Source: Gammaproteobacteria bacterium
Lineage (GTDB): Bacteria; Pseudomonadota; Gammaproteobacteria; JAJFJF01
Direction: 5' to 3'
DNA length: 64,000 bases
Assembly: GCA_021774255.1 (NCBI GenBank)
Contig: JAJFJF010000003.1
Location: 1-64,000 of the forward strand
Part shown: positions 25,577 to 34,984 of the stretch, one piece after another
How the letters are laid out: the number at the start of each line of letters is the position of its first letter
Position numbering within the stretch: position 1 is the stretch's first letter
Made by a program: the position numbers and the translations under genes
Notes under the pieces: model-generated
The model's database searches: none
The model's input: the letters and a program-made list of their open reading frames with translations, nothing else
Told to the model about the DNA's origin: nothing

Positions 25577-26947
25577 ATGAGTATTAAACAGTTAAAGAAA
25601 AACTCCTTCTCAGGAGCGCTACTCACCTTAGGTCTGCTCTTCAGCACGGTTGCCCATGCTGCGCTGCCGCTGGTGACCAACTCTTTAGCGCCCATGCTGG
25701 AAAAAGTCACACCAGCAGTCGTTAATATTTCTGCCCAAGGCACCGTGGAGATGACAGGCCATCACCCCCTTTACGACGATCCGGCTTACCGCCACTTCTT
25801 TAACCTTCCTCCCGAAATAGAAGAACGCCCAGCACAAAGCATGGGCTCAGGGGTCATCATTGATGCTGATAATGGTTATGTGGTCACCAATAGCCACGTG
25901 ATTGATTTTGCCGATGAGATTAACGTCACCCTGTACGACGGTCGCCGCCTCGAAGCGACCTTGATCGGTAAAGATGCGGAGTCTGATATCGCTGTGCTCC
26001 AAATCGAATCAAAAAATCTCACCGCTGTGCCGCTGGGTGATTCCGACAACATTCGCGTGGGCGATTTTGCCGTGGCCATCGGCAGCCCCTTTGGCCTGAG
26101 CCAAACCGTGACCTCTGGGATCATCAGCGCCTTGGCGCGCGATGGTTTAGGCATTGTCGGTTACGAAAATTTTATTCAAACCGATGCACCGATTAACCCC
26201 GGTAATTCCGGCGGCGCGCTCGTCAACCTCGAAGGTGAGTTGATCGGCATTAACACCGCTATTGTCGCCCCCAGCGGCGGTAACGTGGGGATTGGTTTTT
26301 CCATTCCGTCTAACACCATGGCCAGCGTGATGTCACAGCTGATTGAATTCGGCGAAGTGCAACGCGGCCAATTGGGCGTATTAGTACAAGACATTACACA
26401 AGAATTGGCACAGGCCTTTGACCTAGACGAAACCGCTGGCGGCGCGCTGGTTGCGCAAGTCATGCCCGGTTCCGCTGCCGAGAATGCCAATATCCAACCC
26501 GGCGACATCATCATCGCCATGAATAAAAAGCCGATCCGTAACGCTTCTGATTTACGCATGCGGGTCGGCCTGGTACGCGTGGATAGCGAGCCCGTGCTCA
26601 CGGTGCTGCGTGATGGCAAAGAGCAAAAAATTAAAGTGACGATTGCTGCACCCAAAGCGCCCTCACCTGACATGAAAGTCACTGGCCAAGCCTTGCTCGA
26701 AGGGGTGTCACTGAGTGACTACAACATCTTCCGCAATAATGATGTGAACGGCGTGTTGGTACTCGACGTACAGCGCGGCACCCCCGCATGGCGCGGCGGT
26801 CTGCGTAAAGATGACATTATTATCTCGGCGAACCGTCAAGCGGTCACTAACCGTGAAAGTTTAGAACAAGCTATTTCATTAAATGATGATCGCTTGCTGC
26901 TAAATGTGCTTCGTGGCCCAGGCGCGTTGTTCTTGGTGATTGAATAG
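25577..26947 (+). CDS. degQ: Periplasmic serine protease DegQ/DegP
   Basis: 456 residues, the usual DegQ length. Signal peptide to about AHA, then a trypsin-like domain with H107 (TNSHVID), D137 (AESDIAV) and S211 (NPGNSGGA), then two PDZ domains (about 255-350 and 365-455). It degrades or refolds envelope proteins under stress. Distinguishing DegQ from DegP needs a tree; the length and the neighbouring yhcB favour DegQ. Confidence 0.93.
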   Translation: MSIKQLKKNSFSGALLTLGLLFSTVAHAALPLVTNSLAPMLEKVTPAVVNISAQGTVEMTGHHPLYDDPAYRHFFNLPPEIEERPAQSMGSGVIIDADNGYVVTNSHVIDFADEINVTLYDGRRLEATLIGKDAESDIAVLQIESKNLTAVPLGDSDNIRVGDFAVAIGSPFGLSQTVTSGIISALARDGLGIVGYENFIQTDAPINPGNSGGALVNLEGELIGINTAIVAPSGGNVGIGFSIPSNTMASVMSQLIEFGEVQRGQLGVLVQDITQELAQAFDLDETAGGALVAQVMPGSAAENANIQPGDIIIAMNKKPIRNASDLRMRVGLVRVDSEPVLTVLRDGKEQKIKVTIAAPKAPSPDMKVTGQALLEGVSLSDYNIFRNNDVNGVLVLDVQRGTPAWRGGLRKDDIIISANRQAVTNRESLEQAISLNDDRLLLNVLRGPGALFLVIE

Positions 26948-27253
26948 TAGGGAATACCCCCTTCACCCCGGCCCTTTGCTTTCGCTGCGCTATCACAGCT
27001 GCGCTTGCAAGCCTGCCCAAGACGCTCGGAGATATACTCCTCTCCCCTCTTGAAGGGGAGAAGGAGCTATTCTTTTAGTGCCATCAAAAACATACCCTAT
27101 GGCACAATATCAGCCTTCCCCTAGCAATTATCCCCTCTCCCCTCAAGGGGAGAGGGTTAGGGTGAGGGGTTCATTCACCCCAACAACATGCATCTACAAA
27201 ACCAAAACACCTAGCCCATCCCAAAACACCAGCACCCCAAAAATCAACTAAAA
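26948..27253. repeat. Intergenic repeat cluster after degQ
   Basis: Two or more copies of the CTCTCCCC/GGGGAGAG palindrome (around 27039-27063 and 27131-27158), plus a segment at 26975-27030 that resembles one at 49708-49790 (shared blocks such as GCAAGCCTGCC and the CTGCTCGC/CTCGGAGA region). No gene. It probably includes the degQ terminator. Confidence 0.65.
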
Positions 27254-27285
27254 ACTTACACGCAAATGTTACTCCATATATATCG
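27254..27285 (+). promoter_or_regulatory. Shared accessory-gene upstream element, copy 1
   Basis: One of six gap-free copies of a 24-bp core plus TA-rich tail: ACWTACMC at positions 1-8, C at 10, TGTTMC at 14-19, CYAT at 21-24. Here TTACAC and TATATC lie 17 bp apart, so it could be a sigma-70 promoter with an activator site in the spacer. It lies 114 bp ahead of the first HEAT-like gene. Confidence 0.75.
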
Positions 27286-27335
27286 AGGCAGTGCAAAAAA
27301 GCTTACCCCAAAATAGACGTGCTATTTGCGTGTAA
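27256..27335 (+). promoter_or_regulatory. Long inverted repeat in the HEAT-like gene leader
   Basis: TTACACGCAAAT (27256-27267) and ATTTGCGTGTAA (27324-27335) form a perfect 12-bp inverted repeat with 56 bp between. The same arrangement, with the same spacing, occurs before the second HEAT-like gene (29957-30035). It may be a paired regulator site or an mRNA leader structure. Confidence 0.65.
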
Positions 27336-27399
27336 ACCACACTCCCTCTTTTTTTTTGCTTTCATTTAAATCAAGAAGCTCGCTTGGCTTGCCAACAGC

Positions 27400-29724
27400 A
27401 TGGGCGATCCGGCACCCACTGCCATGCCGTGGGAGAATTTCGAAGCGCTTTTAAAGCGTTGCTCTCCGCGTACTGAGAAAGACATCATCACTGTCTGTGA
27501 GCACATCGAGACACATCTGCCAGCGTTTACGCCTGACCAGCAACTGGAGGCTTTGAGGCTGCTTATTGGGGTAATGAAATACCGCACTCCCAGGGGCACC
27601 CTTCTTCAGGGGCTCAACACAGCAGCGCACGAGGCCTTGCGAAAGCTTCCTCCTCTCATCAAGAGAGGTCACAGACTGCGAGCATTCAATATCGTGAGGG
27701 AGCAAGCCTTCAATGTCTTTAGGCTCCCCAGCGCATTTCTCCGCACGCTGGCGCCCCATCAGCAAATGCAGCCTTTTATTGCACTGTTTGCGATAGACTT
27801 CCGATGCGATCAAAGCCGCACATCCCCGGTTGTTTTATCCCTCAAGGCGCTACTGGAAACACTTGCCCCGCAGAACCATCGGCATGTTTTGCGTCACTTC
27901 CTTGGCAAGATGCACGACAACGCGCTGCGCTACTCTGAGGGCGTCAACGCCATCTGCAAAGCACTGGTAGCATTGCTACCCCATCTGCACAGCTCGAATG
28001 ACGATCTGCTTTTTGAGATCCTCAGAGGCATCGCTGCGCACACCGACCGATGGCTACAAGAAACATTTGCTTCAGCACTGAGTAACCTTATCCCCGTGCT
28101 GGCAGCCAGTGGCCATCGGCAAGCACACACGCTGGCAATACTTGATAGTCTGCTAGGCTACCAAAACACGCGCATTGCAGACCGTGTGTGCTGCTGCCTG
28201 CCCGCGCTTGCTGAAGTGGTGATCCCCTCGTTTGCCGATCGCGTGTTTGCGCTACTGAAGACGCTCACATCCGATTTCCAACACGATGATTACTCCGCTG
28301 CCCAGACGATGATCGCGCTGTTGCCAAAACTTCAAGCGCAAGCAAACCGCGATACTGCCATGATGCTGCTGGAGCAAATGGCAGAAAACAACGACACAGT
28401 CATTGCCTCTCTCACCACCGCCTTTCTGGCAAAGCTGGCAATTCTCAAGGCAGTGATAGCGATAGCGTCAGACGAACCTGCTCGCCCAAACAACGACGCG
28501 AAGCTCCTGAGTGCCTACGGCATGCTCCAGCAAAACCAGTATGCGGTCACCTCCACGCACCAGCCGGCCGTGCTCGCGTATTTCGAAGCGCAGTTCACCC
28601 GCCAGCAAGATGACAACCAAGCACGCTGCGAAGTGCTCTTGCTGCTGGCCGTGTGCTTTGACGACACGCATCGCTTTGCCGCCTTCACGCAGCTTCTGCT
28701 GACAATAAAAGAAGAAAGACATGAGCACACGCTCAGTAAACTCCAGTGCCAACTTGCACAGTCGCTGAGCCCTGAACATCACACACCGGCAATGACATTG
28801 CTGCTAGACACCTTGTTCAACAACAACGTCGAGCCGGCAACACACGCGCTTGCACAGACAGTGCTGGAAGTCTTTTTCCCCACATGCCGCGAGACGTGTG
28901 GCGAGCGGTTCGTCACTTACTTAGCAGAGAAAGCACGTGACGCAAACGCCAACACGCGACTGCTGGCTTGCACCGTGTTGGCAGCGTACGCATTGAATCT
29001 TGATCCCGCGCAACAGCCAGCGGTATGCCGCTGTCTTTGCAGACTTGCAAAAGACGGCGAACAAGACATCCGCAAGCAGGCCTGCAAAGGCTTCCGGCCG
29101 CTGGCACCCGTCGTTGCCTTTCCGCAATGGCAACAGATGCTGCAGCGCCTTTTTGCCGTCGTCAACAACCAACAGGAGGCGCAGGGAACCCTTTCCGCTG
29201 TCAGAGAGACGTTACCGGCATTTGCTCAAACGCGCTTCCTCAGTGGCATGCCCAAAATGGTTGCCGCTTTTTGTCGCCTGGCAAGACACGCAGCCGAAGA
29301 TATCCGCTGGAGTGCCGTTGTCGCCCTCAGCCACTTTGCAGAAGCAACACTCATCGCTGGCCAAAAACAACAGATGACAGACTGCCTGTGCACACTGACA
29401 AATGATGAGAGATATTCTGTCTGGCATGCGGCCCTTCAAGCGCTGAAAATAGTGGCGCCACAGTTTTCCTTGCCGCAGCAACAACAGGTGGCTGACCGCC
29501 TTATCCACATCATTCAAACAAACAACGCGCGTTTTTCTTGCAAGCAAGACGAAACCCAAGAGACACTGAAGATGTTGATGCGGCAGTTTGCCCCTGAACA
29601 GCGCCAGGCAGTGATTGCCCGCCTCCAAGAGCTCGCAAACAACCAAGCGCCCCAGCAGCAACAGGCCAGCGAAGCTGCTCAAAAAACCTTGCGGAAACTT
29701 GACCTGCCCGCCAGGGCTGCCTAA
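27400..29724 (+). CDS. HEAT-like helical-repeat protein, paralogue A (candidate effector)
   Basis: 774 residues made of repeated helix pairs like those of HEAT/ARM solenoids (for example DIRWSAVVALSHFAEATL, NTRLLACTVLAAYALNL, DIRKQACKGFRPLAPVV). No signal peptide or enzyme motif. It is clearly paralogous to the 30134-32518 protein: both have AYGxLQxxQY near the middle and a C-terminal PQQQQVxD segment. The start has no good ribosome binding site, but its position matches the paralogue. Eukaryote-like solenoids in host-associated bacteria often bind host proteins; that role is inferred. Confidence 0.75.
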   Translation: MGDPAPTAMPWENFEALLKRCSPRTEKDIITVCEHIETHLPAFTPDQQLEALRLLIGVMKYRTPRGTLLQGLNTAAHEALRKLPPLIKRGHRLRAFNIVREQAFNVFRLPSAFLRTLAPHQQMQPFIALFAIDFRCDQSRTSPVVLSLKALLETLAPQNHRHVLRHFLGKMHDNALRYSEGVNAICKALVALLPHLHSSNDDLLFEILRGIAAHTDRWLQETFASALSNLIPVLAASGHRQAHTLAILDSLLGYQNTRIADRVCCCLPALAEVVIPSFADRVFALLKTLTSDFQHDDYSAAQTMIALLPKLQAQANRDTAMMLLEQMAENNDTVIASLTTAFLAKLAILKAVIAIASDEPARPNNDAKLLSAYGMLQQNQYAVTSTHQPAVLAYFEAQFTRQQDDNQARCEVLLLLAVCFDDTHRFAAFTQLLLTIKEERHEHTLSKLQCQLAQSLSPEHHTPAMTLLLDTLFNNNVEPATHALAQTVLEVFFPTCRETCGERFVTYLAEKARDANANTRLLACTVLAAYALNLDPAQQPAVCRCLCRLAKDGEQDIRKQACKGFRPLAPVVAFPQWQQMLQRLFAVVNNQQEAQGTLSAVRETLPAFAQTRFLSGMPKMVAAFCRLARHAAEDIRWSAVVALSHFAEATLIAGQKQQMTDCLCTLTNDERYSVWHAALQALKIVAPQFSLPQQQQVADRLIHIIQTNNARFSCKQDETQETLKMLMRQFAPEQRQAVIARLQELANNQAPQQQQASEAAQKTLRKLDLPARAA

Positions 29725-29954
29725 ACGTTTTTTGTTTTTTTGCTTTCCCTATAAAAAAACACTCACCAAAGGGGTCAGACACTTCTAATATTATAATTAT
29801 TTTCTTCACAGTAACAGCAAAGAACAAACTAAAAACGTAATCATTCTCCGGTGTGGCTGCCCTCTCATTAAAGGGCGGCCACACCGGGGCCGCCCCTGCA
29901 ATTCATTCATCGAATATACCTATGTAAATGTACCCCCGTGAACCCTTAATGACA
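29725..29954. other. Intergenic region with two repeats
   Basis: It contains the GGGGTCAGACAC repeat (29771-29788) and a 16-bp-stem inverted repeat (29849-29889, CCGGTGTGGC...GCCACACCGG). The latter has no T tract, so it is more likely a REP-like element than a terminator. Confidence 0.6.
29771..29788 (+). repeat. GGGGTCAGACAC repeat, copy 1
   Basis: GGGGTCAGACACTTCTAA downstream of paralogue A. Four near-identical copies in the window, all in the same orientation. Confidence 0.85.
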
Positions 29955-29986
29955 ACTTACACGCAAATGTTACGCCATATATATCG
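29955..29986 (+). promoter_or_regulatory. Shared accessory-gene upstream element, copy 2
   Basis: Differs from copy 1 at only two positions in 32. The surrounding 84 bp, including the 11-bp inverted-repeat arms at 29958-29968 and 30025-30035, are also alike. It lies 147 bp before the second HEAT-like gene. Confidence 0.75.
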
Positions 29987-30133
29987 AAGCAGTGTGGAAA
30001 CGTTTACCCACAAGTAGAAGTGCTATTTGCGTGTACACCACCCTGCTTCATTATTTTTTCTTTATAAACATAAACCAATAAAAAACCAAAAAACAAGCCT
30101 CTGATTGATTGTCTTGTCTGCGCTGTCTGCAAC

Positions 30134-32518
30134 ATGAGCGAGCCGGGCACCAAAGCTATCGAGCCCATGAACTGGAACGCCTTCGTGAGGCTTTTCAGCA
30201 AGCACGACGATCTCTCGTGCTTTCACAGCGACACAGAGGCACAGGCCGCTTTCTGCGAGCAGATCGACGTGCATGCGGCAAGCTTCACTGGCGACCAGCT
30301 GCTTGAAGTCCTCACACGGCTCCTCTGGGCAAGCAAAAATGACCCGCTCGCAGACTACGACGGCGACAGCTGGGAATACGGGCAAGTCATGGAGGCGGCC
30401 GATGAGGCGCTGCCCAAACTCCTTCGGCTTATCCCCGCCAGCCACAAACTGGCGGCCTTCGAGCTCATCATGGAAAAGGCCGGCCGAGAGTTTGCGCTCC
30501 AAAGCACGCTCGTCACGACGCTTCTGCCGGGCCAGCAAATGCGGGCCTTTTACGGGCTGTTTGGGAAAACACTCAAGCAACCTCCTCACCGCTACCAGTG
30601 TCTGTACGGCGAGGATGAGGCCTTTGCGCCCCTTGCCGCACTGCTGGAGGTGCTGGTGCCGACGCACATCTTCTCCGTCCTGCGGCACCTGCTTAACAGG
30701 AAGATGCGTAGCAGCACGCCTCCCCTCACCGCCCACGGCCTCACCGCCATCTTCAACGTGGTGCACGCGCTGCTGCCCAAGCTGGGGCAACAACACAGCG
30801 ATCTGCTCTTCCAGATCTTCCAAACCGCCGCTGCGTACACCGACGATGCGCGCCGGCAGGCCTTTGTCTCATCGCTGGGATGGCTTGCGTCGAGGCTGGT
30901 CGCCCAGGCACATCGCCATGAGCAGACCCTTGCGCTCCTGGAGCAGCTCGCACAGACACATGCAAGCAACAGCAATCTTCTCGATGCGCTGTGTGCACTC
31001 GCCCAAGCAGTTGCTTCTCGCTCAGCCGAGCGCGTCTTTGCGGTTTGGCAGCGGCTGGCACCCCAGCATGAGGCCAAAGATGAGGACCTCTGCCGCGCCG
31101 CGATCTTTCTGGCGCCGAAGCTTAGCGACCAGGCAAGCCGCAACGCAGCGATGACGCACCTGGAAGGTGTCGTCAAGGCGCTGAAGGGCTATAGCCACCA
31201 CCCTGCCAAGGACTTTCTGACAAATCTGAAGATCCTCAGCGAGGTGATGGCCATCGTGTCGGGCAGGACGCCTCTGCCGAACAACAGCGAGATGCTCCTG
31301 CGTGCCTACGGCAAACTCCAGAGAGGCCAGTACATCGTACAGCAGCCCGCAAAGGTGCCCGCCGTGCTCACGTACTTCGAAGAAAAGTTCGCAGCGCCTC
31401 ACGGAACCGACCAACATGAGCACTGCGAAGTGCTCTCGCTGCTGGCCCTGCACTTCGAACACGCGCACCGCCTGCTGGCATTCCAGTTGCTCATCCGCCA
31501 CACAAGTGACTTGTTTCTCTCCAAGGAGAGCAGCGCGCGCTTGCACACGCATGCCCGGGAGCTTGCTGGTGTTGACACCAAGATGGTGGTCACTGCACTG
31601 CTCAACGAAATGCCTAGCAACACCGGCCGGTATCTTGCTCAAACGGTGCTGGACAACCTGGTGAACGAAACCAACACCCAGGCAGCCTGCAGTGAGTGCA
31701 TCGCCACTGACTTGCTGGCCAAGATGGAGGGCGCAGATCCCCAGGCACAGTACGGAGCTTGCGGATCACTGGCGCACCACGCACCCGCGCTTGCGACCGC
31801 GCAGCATGCGGCGATGGTCGCTGGCTTCTGCGCCCTGATCTCTACAGAGGAAATCAACAGCTTCACCCGCAGCAGTGCGTATTGTGGACTGAACGCACTG
31901 GCGCCGATGCTCTCGGTTGCCCTGTGGCAACAGGCTTTCAACGCTTCCACGACGTGCATGCTTGCAGGAAACGCTGACGAAGACTCTTCTGCAGCCGGCG
32001 AACTCCTGGAGGCGCTGGCACGCCCAGAGTACTTGCTGCAAGCCCCGCAGATGATCCAAACCCTCTGCGAGGTGGCAACGCAGCGCAAGGGAAAAGACAT
32101 CCGCAAAAGCGTCGCCACCGCCCTGGGCAACTTTGCAGAGGCGACGCTCGACCCGCAGCAGATGGCAGCCATGGCAACTTGCCTGTGCATGCTGGTAAGC
32201 GGCGAGGCCAGCCGCTACACAGCTGACGAGGCACTGAAGGCGCTCACGCCCAAGTTTGCCGTCCCCCAGCAACAACAGGTGGTTGACACTTACATCAACA
32301 TCTTCTTTGAAGATACCTCCAACCTTGGTTACAAGCGCGATGATGCCTTGCGTATGCTGAAGCAACTGCTCCCAACGCTCGATAAGGCCGTGCGCCAAAC
32401 CACGGCCTCCAAGCTGCGCGAAGCAGCCAACGACGATTCGCCGCCTGCCAACTGGCAGACTCGGAGCGCTGCCCAAGAAGCACTGCACCAGCTCGGCTTC
32501 TCCTCCGAGGCAAACTAA
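30134..32518 (+). CDS. HEAT-like helical-repeat protein, paralogue B (candidate effector)
   Basis: 794 residues, a paralogue of the preceding gene with the same repeat architecture, e.g. DIRKSVATALGNFAEATLD and the FAVPQQQQVVDTYI segment. Its third codon positions are visibly richer in G and C than its neighbour's and the core genes', which produces several long antisense frames. No signal peptide. The start at 30134 aligns with that of paralogue A. The pair probably arose by tandem duplication that included the leader, then diverged. Confidence 0.75.
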   Translation: MSEPGTKAIEPMNWNAFVRLFSKHDDLSCFHSDTEAQAAFCEQIDVHAASFTGDQLLEVLTRLLWASKNDPLADYDGDSWEYGQVMEAADEALPKLLRLIPASHKLAAFELIMEKAGREFALQSTLVTTLLPGQQMRAFYGLFGKTLKQPPHRYQCLYGEDEAFAPLAALLEVLVPTHIFSVLRHLLNRKMRSSTPPLTAHGLTAIFNVVHALLPKLGQQHSDLLFQIFQTAAAYTDDARRQAFVSSLGWLASRLVAQAHRHEQTLALLEQLAQTHASNSNLLDALCALAQAVASRSAERVFAVWQRLAPQHEAKDEDLCRAAIFLAPKLSDQASRNAAMTHLEGVVKALKGYSHHPAKDFLTNLKILSEVMAIVSGRTPLPNNSEMLLRAYGKLQRGQYIVQQPAKVPAVLTYFEEKFAAPHGTDQHEHCEVLSLLALHFEHAHRLLAFQLLIRHTSDLFLSKESSARLHTHARELAGVDTKMVVTALLNEMPSNTGRYLAQTVLDNLVNETNTQAACSECIATDLLAKMEGADPQAQYGACGSLAHHAPALATAQHAAMVAGFCALISTEEINSFTRSSAYCGLNALAPMLSVALWQQAFNASTTCMLAGNADEDSSAAGELLEALARPEYLLQAPQMIQTLCEVATQRKGKDIRKSVATALGNFAEATLDPQQMAAMATCLCMLVSGEASRYTADEALKALTPKFAVPQQQQVVDTYINIFFEDTSNLGYKRDDALRMLKQLLPTLDKAVRQTTASKLREAANDDSPPANWQTRSAAQEALHQLGFSSEAN

Positions 32519-32950
32519 ACGTTTTTTGCAGGTCCTTGTGCCGATTTTTATGCAAGGCCGCCGCCGCAAGGCGCGAAGCAGCCAAGTGCATTTTTGCATT
32601 TTCAGATGTTTTGTTTTTGCTTGGATGTTTTTTTATGAACGCCGCCCTGCGGCTTTTTATGAACTTGCCATCCCTGGCTGGCTTTTGTGGTGTTTGCCAC
32701 TTTTATAGCAACGTTGCGTTTTTCACTTTTTTATCGATTTTGTGGACTTTGCTTTTCGCTTGCTTTTAAAAAACGCTTAACAAAGGGGTCAGACACTTCT
32801 AAAGCATCAAAACAACCCTCTCTTAATCTCGAGCCACACTACCCTCGTATCGGCCCATCACTTATCTGAGCGACTGCAAAAATAAGCTTGCGCGCGCAGC
32901 TGTTTTTTTACCTACTGTGTAGGCGCCTGATCTGCTCGTCAATGATGCGA
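32519..32950. other. Intergenic region with GGGGTCAGACAC repeat
   Basis: 430 bp without a supportable gene. The stretch 32765-32802 (AAAAAACGCTTAACAAA then the repeat) closely matches 29753-29788, so the repeat unit is longer than 18 bp. The short plus-strand frames here lack coding character. Confidence 0.6.
32785..32802 (+). repeat. GGGGTCAGACAC repeat, copy 2
   Basis: GGGGTCAGACACTTCTAA, identical to copy 1, downstream of paralogue B. Confidence 0.85.
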
Positions 32951-33721
32951 CTAGGCAGCTTTTTCAAAAAAAGCATCCATCGTCATTTGGCTATCAATAA
33001 GTGCTTCGTAATATGGATTGATATTTGTACCTTGTACTGTGATCAAGGTCATAAAAATGGTTTTTGTCGTTTTTGTTTTCTCTTTAAAAATAGCACGCTT
33101 GTTTTTTAAGACTTCAGCGTAAGTTTTGTCGATAGTAAATGAGGTATTTCCATATTTCATCTCACATAGATTAATGCAGCGATCGCTACGATCGATAACC
33201 AGATCAATTTGCGTGCCTTTTTCATCACGATGCGTGGAGCGATATGCCCAACTAGAGGCGATGGTATTGATACCACTAATACCCAATGCTGCTTTAATGT
33301 TTTCAAGATGTTTTAAGCATATGCCCTCGAAACTATAACCCGCCCATGCTTTCCATGCAGGAGAATGTTGTTTTTGTATCCAATATTGATGTTGACCACT
33401 GGTTAATACTGAAGCAGGCACTTTGGCAATCCAAGTGAGATAGAACAAAGAATATTCATCAATGAGACGATAAGTGCGTTCTTGTTGTTTTTTACCAAAA
33501 GGAACAGAGTATGTAATAAAATCGGATTCTTCCAACTCGTTCAATTGGTTTGAGAGGTTGCCACCTGAGGTGATTTTAAGTGTGGTTAATAAATCTTTTC
33601 GGGTCATGCCAGCGCGTTTACGTGCTAACGCGCGCACAATATTAATATGTTCTCCCGCATTATTAAGTTGCGGTAGCCATATAATGCCTTTTTCCTGATT
33701 TGTGATAGGCCACCAAAACAC
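32951..33721 (-). pseudogene. Truncated DUF234-type ATPase (C-terminal half only)
   Basis: 256 residues that match the C-terminal part of archaeal-type AAA ATPases: a winged helix (TRKDLLTTLKITSGGNLSNQLNELEESDFI) followed by a DUF234 nuclease-like region (SYSFEGICLKHLENIK; QIDLVIDRSD; LCEMKYG). The D and E-x-K residues of the nuclease-like core are present. The N-terminal ATPase domain (Walker A/B), about 200 residues in full-length relatives, is absent. The frame starts at a GTG right beside the palindromic repeats, so an internal deletion removed the ATPase half. The remaining part may be inactive. Confidence 0.7.
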
Positions 33722-33734
33722 AGCTCAACACCTT

Positions 33735-33773
33735 TGTTTTGGCGAGTTATAAAAATTATATCTCGCCAAAACA
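33735..33773 (-). promoter_or_regulatory. Palindrome with embedded promoter, copy 1
   Basis: TGTTTTGGCGAG and CTCGCCAAAACA flank an AT-rich core. Read on the minus strand the core contains TATAAT. This looks like an autoregulated promoter of the truncated ATPase gene. Confidence 0.5.
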
Positions 33774-33787
33774 GCGTCATCAAGGGC

Positions 33788-33826
33788 AGTTTTGGCGCAT
33801 TATAAAAAACATAACACGCCAAAACT
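33788..33826 (-). promoter_or_regulatory. Palindrome, copy 2
   Basis: AGTTTTGGCG and CGCCAAAACT flank an AT-rich core of the same length as copy 1. The two copies, and a third partial GTTTTGGC arm near 33841, may form a cooperative operator. Confidence 0.5.
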
Positions 33827-33942
33827 AACAATCAGACAGCTGTTTTGGCAGCTTTTAGATTAAGTTAAGTATCTTCATTCAGATCTCATAGCACAAAAAC
33901 TAATTTAAGATATTGATTTATATTAAAATAATCAACCCCCTA

Positions 33943-33960
33943 AGGGTCAGACACTTCTAA
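33943..33960 (+). repeat. GGGGTCAGACAC repeat, copy 3
   Basis: AGGGTCAGACACTTCTAA, differing by one base from copies 1 and 2. It lies upstream of the ATPase remnant and downstream of nif3 in the coordinate sense. Confidence 0.8.
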
Positions 33961-34016
33961 CATAATTATAAAATATTTTGCGCAAGAAGCCGTGCTTTCA
34001 AACCCAAACACCAACC

Positions 34017-34784
34017 TTAAACTGGATTATCAATATCCACAAAGTGATGGGTAATGCCGAATGCGTCTGCCACATGCTCCCCCAGTGATTGCACACCATA
34101 ACGCTCCGTCGCATGATGGCCGGCAGCAAAATAATGCAGGCCGCCTTCGCGCGCGATATGCACAGTTTGTTCTGAAATTTCACCACTGATGTACGCGTCG
34201 ACACCTTGTGTCAGCGCTTGCTCAATAAAGTTTTGCGCGCCACCCGTGCACCACGCCACCGATTGAATGGGGCGTTCGCTACCGCCAATATGCAACGGTG
34301 CACGCCCGAGTACTGCGCTAATGTGTCCCGCAAATTTTTCAGCAGATAATGTTTCCGCTAATTGCCCATACAGTGTGAGATTAACACCGCCACCAATCCC
34401 CGTGCCGGGCACTTCCCCTTCAATGCTTAAACCTAAGCGTTCCGCGAGCTGCACGTTATTGCCGTGCACGGCGTGCGCATCCAACGGCAAGTGATACGCT
34501 AATAAATTTATATCCGCTTTTAGCAGTGTCGCCAAACGCGTGCGTTTTATGCCTTGCACTTGCGGGGCTTCCCCGCGCCAAAAATAACCGTGATGCACGA
34601 GTACTGCATCGGCGTTTAAACGTATCGCTTCATCTAATAATGCCTGGCACGCTGTCACACCTGTGACGAATGTTTTGATTGTGTCTTTACCTGCCACCTG
34701 CAAACCATTTGGGCAGTAATCATTAAATTGATCAACTGAGAGTAAATTATTGATGTATTGTGTGAGTGTGTCGCGATTCACCAT
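34017..34784 (-). CDS. Nif3/YbgI-like dinuclear metal-centre protein
   Basis: 255 residues, the usual length of the short form. Metal-ligand motifs are seen as DAVLVHHGYFWRG near residue 60, LLAYHLPLDAH near 95, and HHATERYGVQSLGEH near 220. Proteins of this family form toroidal hexamers and may be GTP cyclohydrolase-like; the E. coli YbgI substrate is uncertain. Monocistronic here. Confidence 0.92.
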   Translation of the reverse strand: MVNRDTLTQYINNLLSVDQFNDYCPNGLQVAGKDTIKTFVTGVTACQALLDEAIRLNADAVLVHHGYFWRGEAPQVQGIKRTRLATLLKADINLLAYHLPLDAHAVHGNNVQLAERLGLSIEGEVPGTGIGGGVNLTLYGQLAETLSAEKFAGHISAVLGRAPLHIGGSERPIQSVAWCTGGAQNFIEQALTQGVDAYISGEISEQTVHIAREGGLHYFAAGHHATERYGVQSLGEHVADAFGITHHFVDIDNPV

Positions 34785-34984
34785 GATATATCGAACGGGG
34801 TTAATAAAAGAGTCTGAATCTTATCGCAAAAATGCATCAACGCGAAACGGAAGGCATCAATGCTTTCAGCAACGCTATTTTTCAAATATGTCAGTTATAT
34901 GACAACCTTATAATTTCGATTGCTTCTCAACCTAAAGCCGGCATAATGGTCGCGTCTGAATGTAAGCGATGAGGTTCACTCTAT

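Noticed and set aside
26948-27253. Small RNA gene in the degQ downstream region
   Set aside because: The palindromes belong to the dispersed CTCTCCCC repeat family, with no separate promoter that I can support.
30273-32599. Several long antisense and alternative frames in the second HEAT-like gene
   Set aside because: They arise from the GC-rich third codon positions of the real gene, and none shows family resemblance or a ribosome site.
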